NCBI GenBank assembly: GCA_902826695.1
Contig: CADEFU010000001.1
Coordinates: 524,234-588,233, forward strand
Reading direction: 5' to 3'
Length of the DNA stretch: 64,000 nucleotides
Source of the DNA: an uncultured Alphaproteobacteria bacterium
Lineage (GTDB): Bacteria > Pseudomonadota > Alphaproteobacteria > Micropepsales > Micropepsaceae
The notes under the pieces are model-generated. The model did no database searches. It saw only the letters and a program-made list of their open reading frames with translations, and was not told the DNA's origin. The position numbers were made by a program, and so were the translations under genes. Shown piece by piece: positions 50,717-59,313 of this stretch (position 1 is the first letter of the stretch; each line of letters starts with the position of its first letter).

Positions 50717-52111
50717 GTGAGTATGCGTTTTGGGGTCTGTCACATGCTTTTTGTGCGCCACGGTTTTCGTGCTGCGTTGCTAGCAACTGCGCTTTATGTC
50801 CCGCACGCTAGCGCCGATTCACTTCAGGATGCCTTGGTGAAGGCTTATCAGTCCAATCCGCAGTTGTTGGCGGAACGTGCAAATTTGCGCGCGACCGATG
50901 AGGAAGTTTCGAAGGCGATCGCGCAGTGGCGGCCTCGGGTAACGCTGAACGGCGATTACTCGAAGGTCCATACGGAGACGAAAGTCGATCCGCTTGCGCG
51001 GCAAGCGCTTCGCAGTGAGCCTTGGAGCGCCGATGTGACGGCGACGCAGACGGTGTTTGCAGGCGGACGCATTTTGGCACAGCGCCGGCAAGCTGACGCG
51101 CAAGTGAACGCTGGTCGGGCTCGTTTGCACTCGGCGGAGCAAACAGTGTTCTTGGGCACGATCTCGTCCTACATGAACGTTGTTCGTGACGAGGCGGTGC
51201 AGAAGTTGAACGAGGCGAACGTGCAGCTCCTCAAGAAGCAGCTTGAGGCGGCGCGCGCGCGGTTCGACGTTGGCGAGATTACGCGTACCGATGTGGCGCA
51301 GGCTGAGGCTCGCTTTGCCGCAGGTCAGGCGTCCGAGACGTCGGCGCAAGCGGCGCTCAAGGCTAGCCGTTTGGCATACGAACGGGCGGTCGGCGAGGCA
51401 CCTGGGTCACTGGATGCGCGGCCACCGGCGCCGGATGTGCCGGAGAGCGAGTCTGAAGCTCGCGAATTGGCCCATGCCGAAAACCCGACGCTCAGGGCGG
51501 CGCGCGCCAACGAAGAGTCGGCACGCTATGGAATCGACTTCGCGGTGGGACAGATGCTGCCGAGCGTGTCAGTTCAGGCAAGCTATGGCCGCAGCGGCCA
51601 GGAGCGGGGCAACGAGACAATTCGCGACGACTCGCGGATAACCGCGACGGCCTCCGTCCCGCTTTATCAGGGCGGTGCCGAATGGGCGGGCATCCGGCAG
51701 GCCAAGGAGCGGAACAACCAAGCTCGGCTGAACGTCGAGGATGCGCGCCGGGCGACCGACGAAGGTGTCCAGAACGCTTGGGAGGCTTATCGTGCGGCTC
51801 GGGCGTCGTCGGCTGCCAACCGCGAGCAGGTAAAAGCCTCCGAGATTGCGTTTGAGGGTGTGCAGCAGGAGCTTGAGGTGGGGTCGCGGACCACGCTTGA
51901 CGTGCTGGACCAGCAGCAGGAGCTGCTTAACGCCCGTGTGGCGCTGGTGCGTAGCGAGCGGGACGAGGTCGTCGCGTCGTATTCGCTGTTGTCGGCAATT
52001 GGCAAACTGACCGCCAAAGAGCTTGAGCTGCCGGTTCAGCTCTACGACCCTGTCGAAAACTACGACATGCAGACCTGGCGTCCGCTTGGAGCGGCCACTT
52101 ACGAAAACTGA
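50717..52111 (+). CDS. tolC: TolC-family outer-membrane channel protein
   Basis: A 464-residue type I secretion/efflux outer-membrane factor. Signal peptide ends near ALYVPHASA; the mature part begins DSLQDALVKAYQSNPQLLAE, the usual TolC opening. Two repeats of helical barrel (FLGTISSYMNVVRDEAVQKL, DVGEITRTDVAQAEARFAAG; second: ATASVPLYQGGAEWAGIRQA, EVGSRTTLDVLDQQQELLNA). The C-terminal equatorial part is short. GTG 50717 follows GGGAGGG; ATG 50723 is also possible. It forms the outer-membrane exit duct for envelope transporters. Confidence 0.93.
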   Translation: MSMRFGVCHMLFVRHGFRAALLATALYVPHASADSLQDALVKAYQSNPQLLAERANLRATDEEVSKAIAQWRPRVTLNGDYSKVHTETKVDPLARQALRSEPWSADVTATQTVFAGGRILAQRRQADAQVNAGRARLHSAEQTVFLGTISSYMNVVRDEAVQKLNEANVQLLKKQLEAARARFDVGEITRTDVAQAEARFAAGQASETSAQAALKASRLAYERAVGEAPGSLDARPPAPDVPESESEARELAHAENPTLRAARANEESARYGIDFAVGQMLPSVSVQASYGRSGQERGNETIRDDSRITATASVPLYQGGAEWAGIRQAKERNNQARLNVEDARRATDEGVQNAWEAYRAARASSAANREQVKASEIAFEGVQQELEVGSRTTLDVLDQQQELLNARVALVRSERDEVVASYSLLSAIGKLTAKELELPVQLYDPVENYDMQTWRPLGAATYEN

Positions 52112-52247
52112 GGCGTTTTCGGGTTATTCACCCTATTTGGAGAGGGTGGCAGTGGCCTTGATCGGCCTACTGGAATTTCGTGCGCCCTTAGCTTAGTTTT
52201 GCCGGTCTGAGGTGGGGCGCAATACGCGCGAAAGGGTTTTCGACACA

Positions 52248-52859
52248 ATGCCATCCCCCGGGGCACAGCAAGAACCAACGATGGAGGAAATTCTCGCCTC
52301 CATTCGCCGGATCATTTCTGAGGATTCGGAACCTGGGAAACCGGGGCCGGTGATGTCCGCGCAAGACGGCGGCGGCGAGGTGCTTGAGCTCACGAACATC
52401 GTGCACGACGATGGTTCGATCGCGAGCGCTCAGGCGCAAGCGCGAAGGCCGCAACCTGCGCCTTCGATGCCGCCGCGGCGCGAGCCCGAACCTGCACAGC
52501 GTCGCGAGCCCGTGATGCCGGAGCCGCGCGTCGCGCGCCGGCCGCAGCCGATGGCTTCCGCGCCCGCACCCGATCCACTTCGTCATATGCGCACTCAACC
52601 GGACGTCAAAATGGCAGACAACAACGATCGCGAAGGCATCTTGTCCAATCAGGCTTCGTCGGCCGTCACCAACGCGTTTGGTATGCTGAGCCGCGAACGT
52701 GATGTGACCGTGGGCGCCAACACCAGCTTAGAAGACATGGTTCAGCAGATGCTGAAGCCTATGCTGGCCGCTTGGCTTGAGCAGAATTTGCCCGAAATCG
52801 TAGAGCGCGTCGTACAAGAAGAGGTCGAGCGCGCTTCACGGACCGGCCGGCGCCGGTAG
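52248..52859 (+). CDS. popZ: PopZ-type polar organising protein
   Basis: A 203-residue protein of the PopZ/DUF2497 family. The N-terminal QEPTMEEILASIRRIISED is the signature amphipathic helix that binds clients such as ParB and histidine kinases. A long disordered Pro/Arg/Glu-rich middle (about 40-110) follows. The C-terminal helices (LEDMVQQMLKPMLAAWLEQN, LPEIVERVVQEEVERASR) drive oligomerisation into a polar mesh. The middle is basic (RREPEPAQRREP), whereas Caulobacter PopZ has an acidic linker. Start ATG 52248; earlier starts lack a ribosome site. Confidence 0.92.
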   Translation: MPSPGAQQEPTMEEILASIRRIISEDSEPGKPGPVMSAQDGGGEVLELTNIVHDDGSIASAQAQARRPQPAPSMPPRREPEPAQRREPVMPEPRVARRPQPMASAPAPDPLRHMRTQPDVKMADNNDREGILSNQASSAVTNAFGMLSRERDVTVGANTSLEDMVQQMLKPMLAAWLEQNLPEIVERVVQEEVERASRTGRRR

Positions 52860-52883
52860 CCGTCCTCTTACTCAGCGTTAGCT

Positions 52884-52926
52884 CGACAAAGCCGCGCGAG
52901 GCCCACCAGGCCTTGCGCGTTTGTCG
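52884..52926 (+). terminator. Long hairpin between popZ and valS
   Basis: An interrupted stem: outer CGACAAA with TTTGTCG, inner CGCGCGAGGC with GGCCTTGCGCG (wobble pairs), loop CCACCA. TTTATT follows. It may end the tolC-popZ message or act as a structured leader for valS, whose ATG is 24 bases later. Confidence 0.6.
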
Positions 52927-52949
52927 TTTATTGGCTTGAAGTCGGATCC

Positions 52950-55595
52950 ATGCTCGAAAAAACCTATTCTCCCAAAGACGTCGAAGACCGGCTCTACCAA
53001 GCGTGGGAGGGGTCTGGCGCCTTCCGTGCGGGCCACAAGCACGGTAAGCCGTTCACGATCGTGATCCCGCCACCGAATGTGACCGGGTCGCTGCACATCG
53101 GTCATGCGCTCAACAACACGCTGCAGGACATCTTAATTCGCTTCGAGCGTATGCGGGGGCGCGATGCGCTCTGGCAGCCGGGACTCGATCACGCGGGAAT
53201 TTCGACCCAGATCGTGGTCGAACGGCAGCTCCAAGAGAGGCAGACATCCCGCAAGGCGTTGGGCCGCGAAGAGTTCGTGAAGCGGATTTGGGAGTGGAAG
53301 GCGGAGTCGGGCGGCACGATCAACCGCCAGCTGCGGCGTCTCGGGGCATCGTGCGACTGGTCGCGCGAGCGCTTTACGCTGGACGAGGGCTTGAGCAAGG
53401 CCGTGCTGAAAGTGTTCGTCGCCTGCCACAAGCAGGGTTTGATGTACAAAGACACCCGGCTCGTGAACTGGGATCCGAAGCTGCAGACCGCGGTGAGCGA
53501 CCTTGAGGTCGAGAACATCGAGGTCAAGGGCAACCTCTGGCACATCAAGTATCCGATCGACGGCACGGATCAGTTCATCACGATCGCGACGACGCGCCCT
53601 GAGACGATGCTGGGTGATACGGCCGTCGCAACGCATCCCGACGACGAGCGCTATAAGGCTCTCGTTGGCAAAAAGGTGCGGTTGCCGCTGAGCGACCGTC
53701 TGATCCCGATCATCGCCGACGAGTACGCCGATCCGGAGAAGGGCTCGGGCGCGCTCAAGATCACGCCGGCCCACGACTTCAACGACTATGAAGTCGGCCG
53801 GCGGCACAAGCTTGAGGCGATCAACATCCTGACGCTTGACGGCAAGATCAACGACAAGGCGCCGGAAGCCTATCGCGGCCTCGACCGTTTTGAGGCGCGC
53901 AAGCGGATCGTGGCCGACTTGGAAGTGCTGGGTCTGCTCGAGAAGATCGAGCCGGTCACGCACGCCGTGCCGCACGATGAGAAGACGAAGACCGTCGTGA
54001 TCGAGCCGATGCTGACCGAGCAGTGGTACCTGAACGTGAAGCCCTTGGCGGAGAAGGCGCTTGCGGCCGTGCGCGAAGGGCGGACGGTGTTCGTGCCGGA
54101 GCGGTTTGCGGACACCTACTATCGCTGGCTTGAGAACATTCAGCCGTGGTGCGTGTCGCGCCAGCTTTGGTGGGGACACCAGATTCCGGCCTGGTACGAC
54201 GATCAAGGCAACGTGTTCGTCGAGGAGACGGAGGCCGAAGCCTATGCTGCGGCGAAGGCGAAGCACGGGCGTGAGGTGACGCTGACGCGCGATCCGGACG
54301 TGCTCGACACGTGGTTCTCGTCCGGCTTGTGGCCGTTTTCGACTTTGGGCTGGCCAGAGGACACGGCGGAGTACCGCCGCTATTACAAGACCGACGTTCT
54401 GGTCACGATGTTCGACATCATCTTTTTCTGGGTCGCCCGGATGATGATGTTCGGCATCCACTTCACGGACGACGTGCCGTTCCACACCGTCTACATCCAT
54501 GCTCGCGTCGTCGACGAGAAGGGGCAGAAGATGTCGAAGACGCGCGGGAACGTGATGGACCCGCTCGTGCTGATCGACGAGTTCGGAGCGGACGCGCTGC
54601 GTTTTGCGCTCGCGATCGCGGCGGCGCCGGGCAAAGACCTGCGCATGGGCAAGAGCCGCGTCGAGATCTACCGCAATTTCTGTACGAAGATTTGGAATGC
54701 GGCGCGCTTCTGCGAGATGAACGAGTGCAAGCGCCCTGAGCATTTCGATCCTGCGAATCTGGCATCGACCGTGAACCGCTGGATCGTCGGCGAACTCGTG
54801 CATATGCGGAACAATCTGACGCAATCGATCGAGGCGTTCCGCTTCAACGATGCCGCCGGCGCGCTCTATGAGTTCGTCTGGAACGTCTATTGCGATTGGT
54901 ATCTGGAATTCATCAAGCCGATCCTGGCCGGCCACGACAGCACGCAAAAGGCGGAGACGCGCGCGACCGCGGCTTGGGTGATGGATGAGGTGTTGAAACT
55001 CATGCATCCGTTTGTGCCGTTCATTACGGAAGAATTGTGGCGCGTGACGGGCGAGCATGGGCCGAAGCGCACGTCGATGCTGATCTCAGCGGACTGGCCG
55101 CACTACGAGGCCATTCCGCACGACAAGGAAGCGGCTGCGGAAATGAACTGGGTGAAGGCGCTGATCAGCGAAGTGCGCTCGGTGCGCGCGGAGATGAACG
55201 TGCAGCCGTCGGTGAAGCTGCCGCTCACGCTCAAGACCGGCAACGGCACCGAGATTGAGTGGCTGGAGCGGCACAACGATTTGATCATGCGCATGGCGCG
55301 GTTGGAGTCAGCCAAGGGTGGCGAGCTTGCGAAGGGCTCGGCGCAGATCGTCGTTGGCGACGGCACGGCGGGACTTGCGCTTGAGGGCTTCATCGATTTC
55401 GCGAAGGAAAAGGCGCGTCTGTCGAAAGACATGCAGAAGGTCGAGGGCGAGATCGGCCGCATCGACCAGAAGCTCGGCAACACGGATTTCGTGACCCGTG
55501 CGCCGGAAGAAGTGGTCGAGGAGTTGCGCGAAAAGCGTGCCGAGTACGAGGCGCAGAAGGCGAAGCTGATGGAAGCTCTTGGTCGACTTGCGTGA
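52950..55595 (+). CDS. valS: Valyl-tRNA synthetase
   Basis: An 881-residue class I aminoacyl-tRNA synthetase charging tRNA-Val. HIGH motif HIGH at 49-52 (in TGSLHIGHALN), editing domain CP1 (GTDQFITIATTRPETMLGDT, with the threonine-rich hydrolytic site), KMSKS motif as KMSKT (527-531), anticodon-binding domain after 600, and a C-terminal coiled coil near 810-881 (AKEKARLSKDMQKVEGEIGR) typical of ValS. Complete and normal in length. Start ATG 52950. Confidence 0.97.
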   Translation: MLEKTYSPKDVEDRLYQAWEGSGAFRAGHKHGKPFTIVIPPPNVTGSLHIGHALNNTLQDILIRFERMRGRDALWQPGLDHAGISTQIVVERQLQERQTSRKALGREEFVKRIWEWKAESGGTINRQLRRLGASCDWSRERFTLDEGLSKAVLKVFVACHKQGLMYKDTRLVNWDPKLQTAVSDLEVENIEVKGNLWHIKYPIDGTDQFITIATTRPETMLGDTAVATHPDDERYKALVGKKVRLPLSDRLIPIIADEYADPEKGSGALKITPAHDFNDYEVGRRHKLEAINILTLDGKINDKAPEAYRGLDRFEARKRIVADLEVLGLLEKIEPVTHAVPHDEKTKTVVIEPMLTEQWYLNVKPLAEKALAAVREGRTVFVPERFADTYYRWLENIQPWCVSRQLWWGHQIPAWYDDQGNVFVEETEAEAYAAAKAKHGREVTLTRDPDVLDTWFSSGLWPFSTLGWPEDTAEYRRYYKTDVLVTMFDIIFFWVARMMMFGIHFTDDVPFHTVYIHARVVDEKGQKMSKTRGNVMDPLVLIDEFGADALRFALAIAAAPGKDLRMGKSRVEIYRNFCTKIWNAARFCEMNECKRPEHFDPANLASTVNRWIVGELVHMRNNLTQSIEAFRFNDAAGALYEFVWNVYCDWYLEFIKPILAGHDSTQKAETRATAAWVMDEVLKLMHPFVPFITEELWRVTGEHGPKRTSMLISADWPHYEAIPHDKEAAAEMNWVKALISEVRSVRAEMNVQPSVKLPLTLKTGNGTEIEWLERHNDLIMRMARLESAKGGELAKGSAQIVVGDGTAGLALEGFIDFAKEKARLSKDMQKVEGEIGRIDQKLGNTDFVTRAPEEVVEELREKRAEYEAQKAKLMEALGRLA

Positions 55596-55607
55596 AGGCG
55601 CGGGTGC

Positions 55608-55636
55608 GGGGGCTAGCACAAGGTGTGTTAGCCCCC
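55608..55636. terminator. Hairpin between convergent valS and barrel gene
   Basis: A 13-bp stem with one G:U pair (GGGGGCTAGCACA / TGTGTTAGCCCCC) and an AGG loop. No T run follows on either strand, so it is a probable but weak bidirectional terminator. Confidence 0.6.
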
Positions 55637-55644
55637 AGTGCCCG

Positions 55645-56313
55645 TCAGAGGCTTAGCCGGATGCCGACTGAGATCGTTTGAGAGTCGGTGTCGATCTCTG
55701 CGGCGCGGGGCACGTTTGGCGGCGGAAACGTCACAATGTCGTGCCCGGAACTTGCGAGATAACGATACTCAACGAAGACCGACGTTTGGTCCGATACCGC
55801 GTACGCAACTCCTGCAATGCCTTGGTAAGCGAAGGACCATCCATCGTCACTGTCCGCGAGAAGGACTTGTGAGCCGGGAAGGCCGGTCGCGCTGACGTCG
55901 GATTGCGCAGCGCCAATGCCTGCGCCCAGCGTGAGGCTCCATTGGTCTGCAATCGGGAAGTCGTAGAGCGCATTCGCCATGATCGAGAACTGGCTGACGT
56001 CGCCACTGGCGTTTGCAATGAGAACTGGGCTTTGGAAGATGGAAGCGACATCGTTTTGGCGATATGCGAGTTCCAGTTCTGTGCGGAAGTTGGTAGCCGG
56101 CCAGCGGTAGCCGACGTTACCTGTTAGCGCCCAACCCGTTTCGAATTCGGTGTCGAGCGAGTTGCCGAAGAATGTGCCGGGGTCAATGCTTGACGCCCAG
56201 TTGGCGCCAATGCTGCCGCCAACATACCAAGTGCCGGCCTGGTCCATTCCATCGGCGCCTGCGGTGCCAGTGAGAAGCAGCGCAGCAGTAGACGCCAGCA
56301 ACAATGTCCTCAT
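55645..56313 (-). CDS. Outer-membrane beta-barrel protein, barrel-only relative of the OmpA array (222 aa)
   Basis: Start ATG 56313, behind AGGAG. Signal peptide MRTLLLASTAALLLTGTAGA. The rest is a barrel of the same kind as the six OmpA-type genes: GTWYVGGSIGANWASSIDPG, FETGWALTGNVGYRW, FRTELELAYRQNDVASIFQS, AYQGIAGVAYAVSDQTSVFV, ending QTISVGIRLSL. The protein stops exactly where the others continue into a proline linker and peptidoglycan-binding domain. It is a free outer-membrane barrel; function unknown. Monocistronic by context. Confidence 0.87.
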   Translation of the reverse strand: MRTLLLASTAALLLTGTAGADGMDQAGTWYVGGSIGANWASSIDPGTFFGNSLDTEFETGWALTGNVGYRWPATNFRTELELAYRQNDVASIFQSPVLIANASGDVSQFSIMANALYDFPIADQWSLTLGAGIGAAQSDVSATGLPGSQVLLADSDDGWSFAYQGIAGVAYAVSDQTSVFVEYRYLASSGHDIVTFPPPNVPRAAEIDTDSQTISVGIRLSL

Positions 56314-56466
56314 CGTACTAAACTCCTGTTGTGAGCTGCTTTTACAAGATTTGGGTGAGACGTGATGTACGCAAAGGCCGATCCTGTGTGGGTGTGTCTC
56401 GGAGGTGACACTTTTTTCCACGAAATTGTCAGGAAGTTGTTGGCTTTTGGGCGGCTGGAGTAGGCC

Positions 56467-57090
56467 CTACGGTTCGAACAGCAGCTTGATGTAGTTGCGG
56501 TAGTGCATGATCTGCGCGGGGAGGGCCGTGCGTTCGTGCAGCGCCTTCGACAGGATGATGCCGCCGTCCACCGCGGCGCTTAAGGCATCGGCGAGAGACT
56601 GCAGGTCGACGTCCATCTTGGGCGGGTAGCGCTTGGCGATCTCTTCAAGGTAGCCGCGAAAGCGCTTGCGCCAGGCGAGGAAGCCTTCCGCGCTCATGGC
56701 GCGTACTTCGGCGTCGAATAGCTGGTCTTGATAGACGACCGCAGCGGCGATGCAGCCGGGGTGGACGTCGTGGACCTTGTCCATCAGCTCCGCGAACAGT
56801 TTGAGACCGATCAGGAAGCTGGCGAGCGGATCGTCGTGCAGTTCGGCGGCACGGTTGAAGATGTCGTCGAGCTGGCGCGCATTCTCGTCGAGATAACGCT
56901 GCATGAGTTCGCGGGCGAGATCGTTCTTGTCCTTGAAGTGGTAGAAGAAGCCGCTCTTCGTAATGCCGACGCCAGCGATCAGCTCTTCGATCGATGTCGA
57001 GGCGAATCCCTTCTGCAGGACAAGCTGCTCGGCGAGTTCGAGCAGGCGTTCCCGATTGGACACGGGCTTTTGTTTGGCGGCGACGGTCAT
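56467..57090 (-). CDS. TetR-family transcriptional regulator
   Basis: A 207-residue one-component regulator. N-terminal helix-turn-helix SIEELIAGVGITKSGFFYHF (about 33-52) preceded by NRERLLELAEQLVLQKGFAS; a helical ligand domain follows. ATG 57090 is preferred because a near-perfect palindrome lies at 57096-57114, just upstream, which would otherwise overlap the alternative ATG at 57105. That palindrome is the likely autoregulatory operator. Target and ligand unknown. The next gene to the right (57311) points away and could also be controlled. Confidence 0.9.
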   Translation of the reverse strand: MTVAAKQKPVSNRERLLELAEQLVLQKGFASTSIEELIAGVGITKSGFFYHFKDKNDLARELMQRYLDENARQLDDIFNRAAELHDDPLASFLIGLKLFAELMDKVHDVHPGCIAAAVVYQDQLFDAEVRAMSAEGFLAWRKRFRGYLEEIAKRYPPKMDVDLQSLADALSAAVDGGIILSKALHERTALPAQIMHYRNYIKLLFEP

Positions 57091-57095
57091 GGGCA

Positions 57096-57114
57096 ACTGT
57101 ACCATAGGTGCAGT
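57096..57114. promoter_or_regulatory. Palindromic operator candidate for the TetR regulator
   Basis: ACTGTACCATAGGTGCAGT reads as an inverted repeat with seven of the eight outer base pairs matched about an ATA centre. It lies five bases upstream of the preferred TetR start, the usual position for self-repression in this family. Confidence 0.55.
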
Positions 57115-57310
57115 GTGGGGTGTTTGGCGGCGTGACCAGCGTCCCGCCGTGCCGTTGCGAAAGCACCTATCCCCCTGATTTTAAATTACTTTCCATTCCG
57201 TGATGGGGGCCGTACCAAGGGTCGGCTAGAGTCCGAGCATGCTCATGCATAGTTACTCGCCCAGTGTTGGGCGGTGCCGTCCGATGCAGCGCCTTTGAAG
57301 GAGTGACGAC

Positions 57311-58651
57311 GTGAAGAAGTACGATAAGAGGGGTAACCCCGTTTCCTATGGTTCGCAGGCCGCGATCGACAAGCTCGATCAGGCGGCGGACATGCTGGCC
57401 GCGTTCAAGGCCGATACGTTGACTGCGATCGATGCGGTCATTGCCGATCATCCGGACTTCGCATTGGCGCACGCCATGCGCGCCGGTGCGCTGGCGACAG
57501 CGACGGACAAGGCCTTCGAGGACGAGGCGCTGAAGAGCCAGAAGGCGGCGGAGGCATTGGCGGCGCGCGCGAACGAGCGCGAACAGCTGCATATTGCGGC
57601 GAGCCGGGCTTGGCTTGGCGGAGATCTTGGTTCCGGTGTGGAAATGTGGGGTAGGGCGTCTATGCTCTGCCCGCACGATCTGACGGCATTGCAGTTCGCG
57701 CATGCGGGCGATTTTTTCCTCGGCTACTCGCACATGCTGCGCGACCGCGTTGCGCGCGTGTTGCCGAAGTGGAGCCGCGACGTTCCGGGGTACGGCTTCG
57801 TGCATGGCATGTATTCGTTCGGGCTTGAGGAGTCCGGCGAGTATGCCGCCGCCGAACGGCACGGCCGCGAGGCTGTCGCGATCAACAAGGAAGACGGCTG
57901 GGCGGCCCATGCGGTCGCGCACGTCATGGAGATGCAGGGCCGCGCGAAGGAAGGCGTGGAGTATCTCGCGGCAACGTCGGCAGGGTGGGAGCCGGGCAGC
58001 GGCTTTGCGTATCACCTCTGGTGGCACAAAGCGCTGTTTCATCTGGATACGAACGACGTGAAGTCGGTTCTCAAGCTCTACGACGAAAAGGTGTCGGCCG
58101 GCGGCTTCGGCCAGGCGCTGGAGCTGCTCGACGGTTCGGCCTTGCTGTGGCGGCTGCACTTACTCGGCCACGATGTCGGCAACCGGTGGGACGATCTGGC
58201 TCAGAAGTGGGAAACGCGCATCGATCACGGCTACTACGTGTTCAACGACGTGAATGCGATGATGGTGTTTGCGGCGACCGGCAACACGGCGGCTCAGAAC
58301 CGTCTGATCGCGGCGGTGAAGCGGGCGACCGACGGCAAGGGCACGAACGCGATGATGTCGCGCGAAGTGGGCTTGCCGGCGTGCGAAGCCTTCGCGGCGT
58401 TCGGGCGGGGCGAGTACGCGAAGACGATCGACCTGCTGTTGCCGGTGCGCGGCAGGGCGAATCGTTACGGCGGCAGCCATGCACAGCGCGACATGTTCTC
58501 GTGGACGCTCACCGAAGCGGCCATCCGGGCGGGCGACCGTGCGCTGGCGGACGCGTTCGTGGCCGAACGGTTGGTCGGCAAGCCAGAGAGCCCCGTCAAT
58601 CAGGCTTGGGCCGTTCGCAAGGACAAACTGGCCCGGAAGCAGGCGGCTTAA
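57311..58651 (+). CDS. Tetratricopeptide repeat protein, TTC38-like (446 aa)
   Basis: A soluble helical-repeat protein. Repeated pairs include IDKLDQAADMLAAFKADTLT, DFALAHAMRAGALATATDKA, YGFVHGMYSFGLEESGEYAA and ERHGREAVAINKEDGWAAHA. HVMEMQGRAKEGVEYLAATS plus FAYHLWWHKALFHLDTNDVK is the pattern of the TTC38 family. Start GTG 57311 is set by AAGGAG ten bases upstream. There is no catalytic motif; the His/Trp-rich centre may bind a ligand. Function unknown. Confidence 0.85.
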   Translation: MKKYDKRGNPVSYGSQAAIDKLDQAADMLAAFKADTLTAIDAVIADHPDFALAHAMRAGALATATDKAFEDEALKSQKAAEALAARANEREQLHIAASRAWLGGDLGSGVEMWGRASMLCPHDLTALQFAHAGDFFLGYSHMLRDRVARVLPKWSRDVPGYGFVHGMYSFGLEESGEYAAAERHGREAVAINKEDGWAAHAVAHVMEMQGRAKEGVEYLAATSAGWEPGSGFAYHLWWHKALFHLDTNDVKSVLKLYDEKVSAGGFGQALELLDGSALLWRLHLLGHDVGNRWDDLAQKWETRIDHGYYVFNDVNAMMVFAATGNTAAQNRLIAAVKRATDGKGTNAMMSREVGLPACEAFAAFGRGEYAKTIDLLLPVRGRANRYGGSHAQRDMFSWTLTEAAIRAGDRALADAFVAERLVGKPESPVNQAWAVRKDKLARKQAA

Positions 58652-58670
58652 AGCAAACGCGGTCGCGCGC

Positions 58671-59240
58671 TTACGTTCGGAGTGAGCGCGCGACTCCCGG
58701 GACGTCTATCCAAATGCCGAGCACGGTCGCGAGGTAGACGAACGCGACGGATGCCGGGATGAGCACGAGCCGGTGATCCGGTTCGAGCATGAAGAGCGCG
58801 GCCACGATCAGAGCGCGAGCGATCGCGTGGGCGGTGTAGAGTGCGGTACGGCCGTAGCTCCAGCCGATGACCGGCCAGTGCATGGACATGCCGATCGCGA
58901 GGATCGGCAGTGCGAGATCGGGTGCGGTCCAGAAGGCGAGCGCTGCCATCGGCCAGAAGAGCAGCATGCCGAACATAGCCGGTCCGATGATGCTGCCCGC
59001 TGCCGACTTGTCGCCCATGAAGTTGACGCCGGCGAGGGTGGAGAGCCCCCAAGCCAGCGGAAAGATAGCGCCGCTGCCGATGAAGGCGATGGTGAGGTAG
59101 GTCTTCAACGGCAGATCCATCGTGCCGAGATACGCGAGCGCGCCCCAGTAGATCGCGCCGGCGAGCGGGAACGTGTAGCCGCCTTTCAGGCGAACGAACG
59201 ACTCGAGCCGGTCGCGTCGCAGTGCGTTTTCCAGATCCAT
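58671..59240 (-). CDS. Multi-pass membrane protein (189 aa)
   Basis: Start ATG 59240 (MDLENALRRDRLESFVRLKG); earlier in-frame codons lie in a Ser/Arg-rich, non-coding-looking stretch. Six or so transmembrane helices: GYTFPLAGAIYWGALAYLG, YLTIAFIGSGAIFPLAWGLS, AGSIIGPAMFGMLLFWPMAA, ALPILAIGMSMHWPVIGWSY, AIARALIVAALFML, VLIPASVAFVYLATVLGIW. It resembles DUF7010-type proteins in memory, but I cannot confirm this. Convergent with the TTC38-like gene (19-base gap). Confidence 0.72.
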   Translation of the reverse strand: MDLENALRRDRLESFVRLKGGYTFPLAGAIYWGALAYLGTMDLPLKTYLTIAFIGSGAIFPLAWGLSTLAGVNFMGDKSAAGSIIGPAMFGMLLFWPMAALAFWTAPDLALPILAIGMSMHWPVIGWSYGRTALYTAHAIARALIVAALFMLEPDHRLVLIPASVAFVYLATVLGIWIDVPGVARSLRT

Positions 59241-59313
59241 CCTTGCCCCCAAACGTCCGGGGCTAGGTTTGCACAAAGTTGCGGCCGTCGAAAAGCTCTG
59301 AAGAGGGTGAACG

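Noticed and set aside
53133..55058. A 641-codon open frame on the minus strand opposite valS
   Set aside because: It is an antisense shadow of a complete valyl-tRNA synthetase; its Arg/His-rich content and lack of a ribosome site are typical of GC-rich shadow frames.
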